Shown here piece by piece: positions 54,759 to 61,912 of a stretch of DNA of 64,000 bases (the first letter of the stretch is position 1; the number at the start of each line of letters is the position of its first letter). The position numbers were made by a program, and so were the translations under genes. The stretch lies in NCBI RefSeq assembly GCF_034928825.1, contig NZ_JAYFUL010000019.1, forward strand, positions 48,151 to 112,150, read 5' to 3'. Source of the stretch: Arcicella aquatica (lineage in GTDB: Bacteria; Bacteroidota; Bacteroidia; Cytophagales; Spirosomataceae). The notes beneath the pieces are model-generated. The model did not search any database. It was not told the origin of the DNA and saw only the letters and a list, made by a program, of their open reading frames with translations.

Positions 54759-56258
54759 ATGACATTATCGGCCAAAAATATCACAAAAAGGTTCTCGGGT
54801 GTTACTGCACTTGATGCTGTTTGTATTGATTTGCAAGCAGGGAAAGTAAATGCCATCATCGGTGAAAACGGAGCGGGAAAGTCAACATTAATGAAAATTT
54901 TGAGCGGTGTTTATACCGATTATGAAGGGACAATTTACCTACACGATAAACCTGTAAAGTTTACCAATACCAAAGAAGCCGAAAATGCAGGCATTGCTAT
55001 CATTCATCAGGAATTAAATATGATTCCTTACCTGAGTGTGGTAGAGAATATCTTTTTGGGCAGAGAAGTAATCAATGCTTTCGGACTGTTGGACAAAGCT
55101 TTTATGCTTAAAAAGGCACAAACCTTATTGCAAAAACTTTGCCTGAATATCGACCCAAATACGCCTGTAAGGAACCTTAAAGTTGGGCAACAACAGCTTA
55201 TTGAAATTGCTAAAGCATTGCTGGTAGATGCCAAAGTAATTATCATGGACGAGCCCACGTCGGCTATTACTGGGGCAGAAGTAGATGTTTTGTTTAAAAT
55301 AATTGATTCTTTAAAAGCAGAAGGTAAAGCCATTGCTTATATCTCACACAAACTGGACGAACTCTTTAAAATAGCCGATACCTACACCGTTTTGCGGGAT
55401 GGGAAAAGTATTGAATCAGGCGAGATGAGTGCCGTAACTCGTGACAACATTGTATCAAAAATGGTAGGACGCGAATTGGTAATCATTCCTAAGAAAAAGC
55501 AAGATAACAATAGAACAGAATTATTAAGGGTAAATCATCTAGGAATAAAACATGAGTCGTTTAAGAAAAATGATTTATTGAATGATATTTCCTTTGTATT
55601 GCATAAAGGTGAAATATTGGGCATTTTCGGGTTAATGGGAGCAGGAAGAACAGAATTGTTCGAAGCCATTTTTGGCTTAGCCCCTCGCAAAGTATCTGGC
55701 GAAGTATTGATGGAAGGTCAGCGACTCCATATTCACTCACCATCCGATGCCGTAAAAGCAGGTCTGGCATTAGTAAGTGAAGACCGTAAGAAAGATGGTA
55801 TCGTGCCAGAGTTGAGCGTTAAACAAAATATTTGTATTACCACGTTGCCTGATTTACTCAGCAACGGAGTATTGGATAATAAAAAAGAGAATAATCTGGC
55901 AGATAAATATATCCAAGAATTAAGGATAAAAACCTCCTCTTCTGATCAACTTATTAAAAACCTAAGCGGAGGTAATCAGCAAAAGGCTATTCTTGCTAAA
56001 TGGTTAGCTACCAAACCGAAAGTATTGTTGCTAGATGAGCCAACACGTGGTATAGACGTAAATGCCAAAGCAGAAATTTATAAGCTTATCAATCAACTAG
56101 CAGAATCGGGTTTGGGCATTATCATGATTTCATCTGAATTACCAGAAATTTTTGCGGTAAGCGACCGAGTGATTGTGCTAAGTGATGGTAAAGTAACGGG
56201 TGACTATGCCATCAATGATGCATCAGAAGAGATTTTATTAAAAGCAGCCATTGCCTGA
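54759..56258 (+). CDS. Ribose/galactose-type sugar ABC transporter ATPase (two nucleotide-binding domains)
   Basis: The 499-residue protein has two ABC domains. The first has Walker A G-E-N-G-A-G-K-S-T near residue 36, signature V-G-Q-Q-Q-L-I-E, and Walker B I-I-M-D-E-P-T-S. The second has the degenerate loop G-L-M-G-A-G-R-T-E-L normal for this family, signature L-S-G-G-N-Q-Q-K, and Walker B L-L-L-D-E-P-T-R-G-I. This is the RbsA/MglA class that energises monosaccharide uptake. It works with the adjacent permease and binding lipoprotein. Confidence 0.95.
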   Translation: MTLSAKNITKRFSGVTALDAVCIDLQAGKVNAIIGENGAGKSTLMKILSGVYTDYEGTIYLHDKPVKFTNTKEAENAGIAIIHQELNMIPYLSVVENIFLGREVINAFGLLDKAFMLKKAQTLLQKLCLNIDPNTPVRNLKVGQQQLIEIAKALLVDAKVIIMDEPTSAITGAEVDVLFKIIDSLKAEGKAIAYISHKLDELFKIADTYTVLRDGKSIESGEMSAVTRDNIVSKMVGRELVIIPKKKQDNNRTELLRVNHLGIKHESFKKNDLLNDISFVLHKGEILGIFGLMGAGRTELFEAIFGLAPRKVSGEVLMEGQRLHIHSPSDAVKAGLALVSEDRKKDGIVPELSVKQNICITTLPDLLSNGVLDNKKENNLADKYIQELRIKTSSSDQLIKNLSGGNQQKAILAKWLATKPKVLLLDEPTRGIDVNAKAEIYKLINQLAESGLGIIMISSELPEIFAVSDRVIVLSDGKVTGDYAINDASEEILLKAAIA

Positions 56259-56263
56259 GTAAT

Positions 56264-56298
56264 AGTTGTGAATTGTGAGTGATGAATTGTGAACTGTC
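56264..56298 (+). repeat. Short 7-nt repeat array (AGTTGTG/AATTGTG)
   Basis: Five units AGTTGTG, AATTGTG, AGTGATG, AATTGTG and AACTGTC follow each other in strict register, 5 nt after the ABC ATPase stop codon. There is no inverted partner here. Confidence 0.7.
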
Positions 56299-56365
56299 AT
56301 TGCCAAATATCCTCAAAGCTTTTATTTAATATCGACTCTTTAGCTTGATATAAAAATCCATAAAC

Positions 56366-57340
56366 ATGAATTTGATTATACAAAAAGAAAAATTGTACAA
56401 ATTGCAATCGCTCATTGCCCTATTTGTGCTATGCATCATTATCAGTATCTTATCGGATAAATTCCTGACCGTTGCTAATGGATGGAATGTATTAAGACAA
56501 ATTTCTGTAAATATCTGTATTTCTGTCGGTATGACTTTGGTAGTACTTACGGCAGGGATAGACTTATCGGTTGGGTCTATTTTAGCATTATGCGGTGCTA
56601 TTACAGCAGGTTTATTGAAAAATGGGATAGAGATTCCTTCTCAGAATATATTGATAAGTTTTACCTTATTAGGGGCTATCATTGTAGGCTTGTTTTTTGG
56701 GGGAATCTTAGGCTTTTTTAATGGCTGGGTAATTACTAAATTCAAAGTTCCTCCATTCGTGGCTACCTTAGCCATGCTTACAATGGCTCGTGGACTTACC
56801 ATGCTGTGGACGAAAGGTTTTCCTATCAGTAATTTAGGAGCAAAGTTCGATTATATTGGTACAGGGTGGTTTTTAGGCGTACCCGTGCCTGTTTGGTTAA
56901 GTATTTTTGTGATTATCATAGCGTTGATTCTCACGACAAAAACACCCCTCGGACGATATATTTACGCCATTGGAGGAAACGAAAATGCAGCTAGATTATC
57001 AGGTATTAAAATTTATAAAATCAAATTGATTGTTTATACCCTTGCAGGAGGCTTGGCGGCTTTGGGAGGATTGATGGTAACAGCCCGACTAGATTCTGCC
57101 CAACCCAATGCAGGAACAGGATATGAATTGGATGCCATTGCCGCAGTAGTAATCGGAGGCACTTCTTTATCAGGAGGACGTGGTTCTATTTTAGGAACAG
57201 TCCTTGGGGCAATCATCATTGGAGTGCTTAATAACGGATTAGTACTACTCAATGTATCGCCTTTCTGGCAACAAGTGGTAAAAGGAATGGTGATATTGTT
57301 AGCAGTAATCATCGACCGTGCAAATGCTAAAAATGACTAA
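56366..57340 (+). CDS. Ribose-type sugar ABC transporter permease
   Basis: The 324-residue protein has about ten hydrophobic segments and the BPD_transp_2 markers G-I-D-L-S-V-G-S-I-L-A near residue 65, the loop N-E-N-A-A-R-L-S-G-I near 205 that contacts the ATPase, and I-G-G-T-S-L-S-G-G-R-G near 262. It forms the membrane channel of the RbsABC-like importer. The kinase gene follows after 5 nt. Confidence 0.95.
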   Translation: MNLIIQKEKLYKLQSLIALFVLCIIISILSDKFLTVANGWNVLRQISVNICISVGMTLVVLTAGIDLSVGSILALCGAITAGLLKNGIEIPSQNILISFTLLGAIIVGLFFGGILGFFNGWVITKFKVPPFVATLAMLTMARGLTMLWTKGFPISNLGAKFDYIGTGWFLGVPVPVWLSIFVIIIALILTTKTPLGRYIYAIGGNENAARLSGIKIYKIKLIVYTLAGGLAALGGLMVTARLDSAQPNAGTGYELDAIAAVVIGGTSLSGGRGSILGTVLGAIIIGVLNNGLVLLNVSPFWQQVVKGMVILLAVIIDRANAKND

Positions 57341-57345
57341 CCGCT

Positions 57346-58824
57346 ATGCAATATATACTCGCTATCGACCAAGGTACTAGTAGTACCAAAGCATTGATTT
57401 TTGATGAAAAGGCTAAAGTAGTAGCTAGGGCTTCTGAAGTGCTACAAACCCAATATTTAGCAGATGGTTTTGTAGAGCAAGACCCTGAAGGAATTTTTGA
57501 GAATGCCATGACTGCGGTAAAAAACTGCATAGCTCAGTTTGTCACTAATGGCGGAGATTTGAAAGACATCAAAACTTGTGGCATTAGTAATCAAAGAGAA
57601 ACCTTTGTGTTGTGGGATGAAAATGGTAAACCATTGCATAATGCAGTAGTTTGGCAATGTAAACGTTCTGTACAAGTATGTGATAACTTGAATCAAGCAG
57701 GTTTAGCTAATACCATTAAAGAAAAAACAGGCTTATTAATCGATCCTTATTTTTCTGGAACTAAGTTGATTTGGTTGTATGAAAACAATGTAGCAATAAA
57801 GCAAGCGATAGACGAAGGCAAAGCCTTTTTTGGAACGATAGATACGTGGCTCTTATACAAACTTACTGATGGGAAAGTTTTTGCCACAGACTATACAAAT
57901 GCTTCTAGAACATTATTTTTTAATCTTCATACCCTCGAATGGGATACGGAGTTATTGTCAATTTTCAACCTTTCGACAATCACTTTGCCAGTAGTTAAAG
58001 CATCGTCTTCAAATTTCGGTACAAGCACTTTTGACGGAATTTTTGAGGAAGCCATCAACATTTCTGGGATGATTGGTGATAGTCATGCAGCCGCTTTTGG
58101 AGAAGGGTGTTTTGAAGCAGGAACTGCTAAAGCTACTTTAGGGACTGGCTGTTCTATCTTGATGAACATCGGAGATAAACCACAGCCTTCGCAACATGGC
58201 ATGATTACGACTATTTGCTGGAGTACCGAAGGAAGAATAGACTATGCTCTTGAAGGAGCCATTGTGAGTTGCGGTGCAACCGTAGAATGGGTTAAAAATG
58301 AGTTAGGATTGTTTTCTGAAAGTAAACAATCCCAAGCAATGGCTACGGCTGTTGAGGATAATGGAGGTGTTTATATCATCCCTGCCTTTAGTGGTTTAGG
58401 AGCACCCTATTGGGACATGAAACGTAAGGCATCTATACATGGATTGACATTTGGTACTAACAAGAATCATATTGTTCGGGCGACGTTGGAATCTATTCCT
58501 TTTCAGATAAAAGATGTGATATTAGCCATGGAGGAGGATTCTCACATACATTTACAAGAATTGATGGTAAATGGTGGAATGACTTCTAATAGTTTTGTAT
58601 TAAGTACAATAGCTGATTTACTTGGTATTCCCGTAGTCAACAAAGGAATGCCCGATGTATCTGCTTTAGGAGCAGCTTTAATGGCTGGCTTAGGGGTACA
58701 AATTTTCGAATCAGTAGCATCTTTAAAAGCATTATTTCAAGAGCCACAGTCTGTCCTGCCTCAGGAACAAAATCAAATTAAAATACATAAAGCCTTTAAG
58801 GCTTGGAAAGATATTATTGAGTAA
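57346..58824 (+). CDS. FGGY-family carbohydrate kinase, glycerol-kinase-like
   Basis: The 492-residue kinase has D-Q-G-T-S-S-T-K near residues 8-15, N-Q-R-E-T near 83, D-P-Y-F-S-G-T-K near 132, and the glycerol-kinase-like F-S-G-L-G-A-P-Y-W-D near 345. In the sugar-binding loop it reads G-D-S-H-A-A-A-F instead of G-D-Q-Q-A-A-L-F, so one residue that touches glycerol is replaced. It is therefore likely to act on a ketose made by the upstream isomerase. A kinase of this class converting apulose to apulose-4-phosphate is known, and this is my proposed role. It is the last gene of the operon. Confidence 0.87.
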   Translation: MQYILAIDQGTSSTKALIFDEKAKVVARASEVLQTQYLADGFVEQDPEGIFENAMTAVKNCIAQFVTNGGDLKDIKTCGISNQRETFVLWDENGKPLHNAVVWQCKRSVQVCDNLNQAGLANTIKEKTGLLIDPYFSGTKLIWLYENNVAIKQAIDEGKAFFGTIDTWLLYKLTDGKVFATDYTNASRTLFFNLHTLEWDTELLSIFNLSTITLPVVKASSSNFGTSTFDGIFEEAINISGMIGDSHAAAFGEGCFEAGTAKATLGTGCSILMNIGDKPQPSQHGMITTICWSTEGRIDYALEGAIVSCGATVEWVKNELGLFSESKQSQAMATAVEDNGGVYIIPAFSGLGAPYWDMKRKASIHGLTFGTNKNHIVRATLESIPFQIKDVILAMEEDSHIHLQELMVNGGMTSNSFVLSTIADLLGIPVVNKGMPDVSALGAALMAGLGVQIFESVASLKALFQEPQSVLPQEQNQIKIHKAFKAWKDIIE

Positions 58825-58851
58825 AATTCCTAATTCCTTCACTCCCTCTTT

Positions 58852-58910
58852 ATACATACCTTGATTTTCTTAAATAAAAATAAGAAAATAGGGTATGTAT
58901 TTTATTTTTC
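58852..58910 (+). terminator. Terminator of the sugar operon
   Basis: ATACATACC...GATTTTCTTA pairs with TAAGAAAAT...GGGTATGTAT in two segments across a short AT loop, followed by a T-rich run. It begins 28 nt after the kinase gene. Confidence 0.75.
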
Positions 58911-58980
58911 CTCTCTTTCTTCAAAATGATACGGCAGAAATGGAATCACCTGCTCCTTATTCTAATCCTTCACTTTATAA

Positions 58981-59181
58981 CGATTATTACACACATTCAA
59001 CTACAAATTACCTGTTGGCTTATTACAAATATTGAGTTTAGATAAAAGTAATGTGAACAATACTATTAAACCTCTCATAGGGAAACCCTTGACCTTCAAA
59101 ACATTAAATGAATGCATTACACTTCGCCCTTTGTACGATATTCACCGAGAACGATATTTCGTTTATTGGGATGTGAAGTAG
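58981..59181 (+). pseudogene. C-terminal remnant of a GH127-type beta-L-arabinofuranosidase gene
   Basis: An open frame of 66 codons without a start ends in TAG at 59179-59181. Its end reads G-K-P-L-T-F-K-T, then I-T-L-R-P-L-Y-D-I-H-R-E-R-Y-F-V-Y-W-D-V-K. That is the normal C-terminus of DUF1680/GH127 proteins, where P-x-Y-x-x-H-x-x-R-Y-x-V-Y-W is conserved. The rest of the protein (about 600-700 residues) is absent, and several stops lie directly upstream. I read it as the surviving tail of a deleted hydrolase gene that once followed the sugar operon. Confidence 0.6.
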
Positions 59182-59273
59182 AAAGTACCATTTCACTAGC
59201 TACAACATAATATTAAAACAATTATGAAACCTGTGGAAGAAATATAAACATATTAGAATAAGTATAGTTGACT

Positions 59274-59336
59274 AATGCTAAAGCACTAAAAGTAAGTACT
59301 GTTTTGTACTTGTTTTTAATGTTTTAGCATTTTTTT
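59274..59336 (+). terminator. Hairpin with T run after the gene remnant
   Basis: AATGCTAAA and TTTAGCATT close a longer stem that also contains GTAC pairs, followed by seven T. It is about 90 nt after the remnant's stop codon and probably was that gene's terminator. Confidence 0.65.
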
Positions 59337-59476
59337 GTGATGCTTGCTCCCTCTTTTACTATTTTTTACCCACATTTTGTAGAGTTATTTACTCAAATGT
59401 CCTCCTGAATGTTAGTTTTCGGCTACTGGTACAAATGTTTTAACCTCTTTAATGTAACCTATAAAACAAAAAGAAC

Positions 59477-59707
59477 ATGGAAAAAGCTGATAGAGTAGAT
59501 AAGGAAATGCGTTCTGAGATTAAATCGCAGAAAAAAACGAAAGCAGGAAATATGTTTATCTATACTGTTTTAATTGGGATTGTTTTAATCTTAATTTCTA
59601 TAGCAGGGGGGTATTGGTCTACTTCCGATAATAATGGCCAGCACAATATGGGTAAAATGACCTCTAAAGACACATTGATATTAAATAAATCAGACACTGT
59701 TAAATAA
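59477..59707 (+). CDS. Small single-span membrane protein, 76 aa
   Basis: I do not recognise a family. The N-terminal 25 residues are highly charged, one membrane helix lies at about residues 30-49 (Y-T-V-L-I-G-I-V-L-I-L-I-S-I), and the C-terminal tail is polar with Asp, Ser and Lys. It starts a run of small proteins (Lys/Ala-rich helix, PA2169-like, OmpA lipoprotein) that look like an envelope or stress set. Confidence 0.6.
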   Translation: MEKADRVDKEMRSEIKSQKKTKAGNMFIYTVLIGIVLILISIAGGYWSTSDNNGQHNMGKMTSKDTLILNKSDTVK

Positions 59708-59734
59708 ATAATAATCTATAAATAAAATAAAGCC

Positions 59735-59944
59735 ATGGGAACTACAAAAATCGAAACTACAAAAGAAAAAGTTAAAAAAGAGGCTGCTGAACACAAAGCT
59801 GAAACCTTGGAAAAAAAAGGAGCTGTAGCAAAAGCAGAAGCTAAAGAAACTATTGATGATATTAAACTAGGCGCTTTGAATTTAGCTGAAAAAGCTGCTG
59901 ATAAGTTTGAAGAAGTGAAGGCTAAAGTGAAAAAAGCAATTTAG
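59735..59944 (+). CDS. Small Lys/Ala/Glu-rich helical protein (LEA-like composition), 69 aa
   Basis: The 69-residue protein is almost entirely Lys, Ala, Glu and Thr, with repeats such as K-E-K-V-K-K-E-A-A and A-E-K-A-A-D-K-F-E-E-V-K. It would form one amphipathic helix or stay unfolded until it binds membrane. This resembles LEA-type or YtxH-associated stress proteins, but no family match can be claimed. It lies 27 nt after the small membrane protein gene and probably shares its transcript. Confidence 0.6.
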   Translation: MGTTKIETTKEKVKKEAAEHKAETLEKKGAVAKAEAKETIDDIKLGALNLAEKAADKFEEVKAKVKKAI

Positions 59945-59988
59945 TGACACGAGATTTTTCAAACTTAAAATTCATAAACCTTCTAAAA

Positions 59989-60021
59989 AAGAATCAGGAA
60001 CTTTAATGATAACTGATTCTT
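59989..60021 (+). other. Hairpin before the PA2169-type gene
   Basis: AAGAATCAG (59989-59997) pairs with CTGATTCTT (60013-60021) around a 15-nt loop. It ends 7 nt before the next gene's ATG and could be a terminator for the 69-residue protein's gene or a leader hairpin. Confidence 0.45.
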
Positions 60022-60028
60022 GCCTTTA

Positions 60029-60559
60029 ATGATGCAAAATCAATATGACATTCTCTTGAAAGGTTTGAATGAACTAATAGAGATTAACTATAATCGTATC
60101 GAAAATTATAGGAAAGCAGAACAAAACATGGATGGAGGGGACTTGAAAAATCTTTTTCACGGAATGTTGAATGAAAGTGAACACTTTGCGGAAGCATTGG
60201 CTGAACATGTGGTGAAATTTGGTGGAGAACCTGCTACGTCAAGTACACTGATAGGGAAAGCTCATCAAATTTGGGTAGATTTTAAAGCTTCAATTGTATC
60301 TAATAATCGAGAAACTATTTTGACTTCTTGTGAATCTGGCGATAAAGCTACACTCGAGGCCTATGAAACTGTGCTAGCTTCAGATAAAGTACAAGCATCG
60401 CCTGATTTGTCACAATTATTGAAATCACAAATTTCTTCAATCACAGAATCATTAAAAATTATTCAGTCATTGAAAAAATCACAACATCATGCAAAAGCAG
60501 AACAGGAGGTATTAGATAACCAACAAGAAGTATTAGATAAACCAATGCCAGTATCATAA
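60029..60559 (+). CDS. PA2169-family four-helix-bundle protein (DUF2383)
   Basis: I start at ATG 60029 (176 residues; 60032 is equally possible). The N-terminal 145 residues show the helical pattern of DUF2383: I-N-Y-N-R-I-E-N-Y-R-K-A near residue 21 and F-H-G-M-L-N-E-S-E-H-F-A near 43. The G-K-A-H-Q-I-W-V-D-F-K middle and a late C-E-S-G-D-K-A-T complete it. Members look like ferritin-type bundles linked with stress responses but lack a shown activity. The tail repeats Q-E-V-L-D near residues 160-172. A terminator follows. Confidence 0.85.
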   Translation: MMQNQYDILLKGLNELIEINYNRIENYRKAEQNMDGGDLKNLFHGMLNESEHFAEALAEHVVKFGGEPATSSTLIGKAHQIWVDFKASIVSNNRETILTSCESGDKATLEAYETVLASDKVQASPDLSQLLKSQISSITESLKIIQSLKKSQHHAKAEQEVLDNQQEVLDKPMPVS

Positions 60560-60577
60560 TTGTTGATTTGTTGACGG

Positions 60578-60611
60578 AAAATGCCATGACACTGTTATGG
60601 CATTTTTGTTA
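60578..60611 (+). terminator. Terminator after the PA2169-type gene
   Basis: AAATGCCAT and ATGGCATTT close a 9-nt loop, followed by a T run, 18 nt after the stop codon. Confidence 0.8.
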
Positions 60612-60662
60612 AAAAGCTAAACAAAAATATTGTACTGTTCATTATACCGAAACAATTAAATT

Positions 60663-61379
60663 ATGAAAATGATAAATATGTACACACGGAGTATGAGCAA
60701 AATAGTTTTGTTATTACTTGTTTTAGCGCCAAGCTTTTATTCATGTAATTCATTCAAAAAGCTTAATAATACTCAGCGAGGAGCCATCATTGGTGCTGGT
60801 ACTGGTGCAGCCATGGGTGCTGCTATCGGACGGAAATCAAACCCTGCTATTTATGCCATTGTAGGTTCAGCCGTCGGTGGCATTGCGGGTACGTTTGTAG
60901 GAAAGTACATGGATAAGCAAGCTGAAAAGTTAAAGAAAGATTTAGATGTAGTAGCTGATGTAGAAAGAGTGGGAGAGGGCATCAAAATTACGATGAAATC
61001 AGGAGTATTGTTCGATTTCAACTCATCCAAAATTAATCCTACTGTAAATGATAATTTAATGAAGTTTGCCGAAACCTTAAAACAGTATCCTGACACAGAA
61101 ATTTTAGTCGCTGGTCATACTGATAATGTAGGAACAGAGGCTTATAACATGAAATTGTCTCAGCAAAGAGCAGATGCCGTAGCGGCTGTTCTGAAAGCTA
61201 ATAACGTATCAAGAAGCCGTTTGACGGTGTTAGGTTATGGCGAGAAAGACCCTGTGGCAGATAATACATTGGAGTCGGGCAGAGAGCAAAATAGAAGAGT
61301 TGAATTTGCTATTGTAGCTGACGATAAGTTGAAAAAAGATGCGGTTAAGGCTAGTGGTAATGAAGTAAGTAAAAAATAA
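60663..61379 (+). CDS. OmpA-family peptidoglycan-associated lipoprotein with glycine-zipper
   Basis: The 238-residue protein has a lipobox-like F-Y-S-C, giving Cys28 as the lipidation site. The start could also be M11, which gives a shorter and more normal signal. A glycine-zipper (G-A-I-I-G-A-G-T-G-A-A-M-G-A-A-I-G) at about residues 40-78 suggests a membrane-contacting hairpin. The OmpA C-domain lies at about 120-225, with G-H-T-D-N-V-G and a late R-E-Q-N-R-R-V-E-F that bind diaminopimelate. It should anchor the outer membrane to peptidoglycan. Confidence 0.92.
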   Translation: MKMINMYTRSMSKIVLLLLVLAPSFYSCNSFKKLNNTQRGAIIGAGTGAAMGAAIGRKSNPAIYAIVGSAVGGIAGTFVGKYMDKQAEKLKKDLDVVADVERVGEGIKITMKSGVLFDFNSSKINPTVNDNLMKFAETLKQYPDTEILVAGHTDNVGTEAYNMKLSQQRADAVAAVLKANNVSRSRLTVLGYGEKDPVADNTLESGREQNRRVEFAIVADDKLKKDAVKASGNEVSKK

Positions 61380-61418
61380 AAGGTTTAAGCCCTAATCAAG
61401 GTATCCTAGGTTCAAGGT

Positions 61419-61470
61419 AGAATTGCCCGTTAGTCTCATTTCATAGATTAATGGGCAATTCTATTTTTTT
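61419..61470 (+). terminator. Terminator of the OmpA lipoprotein gene
   Basis: AGAATTGCCC pairs with GGGCAATTCT, closing a loop of about 24 nt, and a run of seven T follows. It is 40 nt past the stop codon. Confidence 0.8.
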
Positions 61471-61664
61471 ACTTGTTAAAGTAGCAGGAGAAGTTTTGTT
61501 TTTAGTGTGACTATCAACTCTGTTGTCTAAAAATTATCTTCAATAAAAAAGTTGATTAAATAGGCTGAATTATGAAATATCGCATTGAAAACTTCATGAT
61601 AAAGTCTTGCGTATTTAAAAAAACGTTATGCTTAATTTTTAATAAACTAGGTATTTAAAAAAAT

Positions 61665-61717
61665 AAATTTGCCCTTCAACCTGACTTTTCTGGATTGATG
61701 GGCAAATTTCTTTTTTT
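61665..61717 (+). terminator. Second terminator, no annotated gene upstream
   Basis: AAATTTGCCC pairs with GGGCAAATTT (stem loop of about 25 nt) and is followed by seven T. The core GCCC/GGGC is shared with the preceding terminator. It suggests a short transcript starting between 61471 and 61600. Confidence 0.7.
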
Positions 61718-61856
61718 CGCCTTTATTTTCGTTTTTGGCTCATATTTTGTTTAAATAAAATAGCTTAATTTGGTAAGAAAACAAGCTAAGCATTGAAGAA
61801 AAGCTCTAAGAGTTTTAAGCAACAATATACTTGATTTATGAAACCACTATTAACGA

Positions 61857-61900
61857 CCAAATATCATTTTAAGTTATCAATAACTTAAAATGATATTTGG
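61857..61900 (+). promoter_or_regulatory. Perfect 20-bp stem-loop directly before the histidine kinase gene
   Basis: CCAAATATCATTTTAAGTTA is followed by a TCAA loop and its exact reverse complement. The stem ends 12 nt before the ATG. It could be an operator palindrome, a leader hairpin controlling translation, or a terminator for an upstream RNA, although no T run follows. Confidence 0.7.
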
Positions 61901-61912
61901 ATTATAATAAAT

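Larger units (their letters stand above)
58825..59476 (+). other. Intergenic region after the sugar operon
   Basis: The 652-nt gap holds the operon terminator, the GH127-like remnant and a second hairpin (59274-59336). A further open stretch at 58924-59034 in another frame (starting N-D-T-A-E-M-E-S-P-A-P-Y) may be another piece of the lost gene but shows no family motif. No intact gene was found. Confidence 0.6.
61380..61912 (+). other. Intergenic region with two terminators and a leader hairpin
   Basis: The 533-nt gap holds a terminator for the OmpA gene (61419-61470), a second terminator without an obvious gene (61665-61717) and a perfect palindrome before the kinase (61857-61900). A 28-codon ATG frame at 61572-61658 lies before the second terminator. 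I cannot tell whether it is translated. Confidence 0.55.

Noticed and set aside
57346..58824. Calling the FGGY kinase a glycerol kinase (glpK)
   Set aside because: No glycerol facilitator or glycerol-3-phosphate dehydrogenase gene is adjacent, the kinase ends a sugar ABC operon, and a glycerol-contact residue in the G-D-Q-Q loop is changed to Ser.
61572..61658. 28-codon frame as a confirmed gene
   Set aside because: It is too short to judge, with no known homologue or clear ribosome binding site; it is kept only as a possibility under the orphan-terminator finding.
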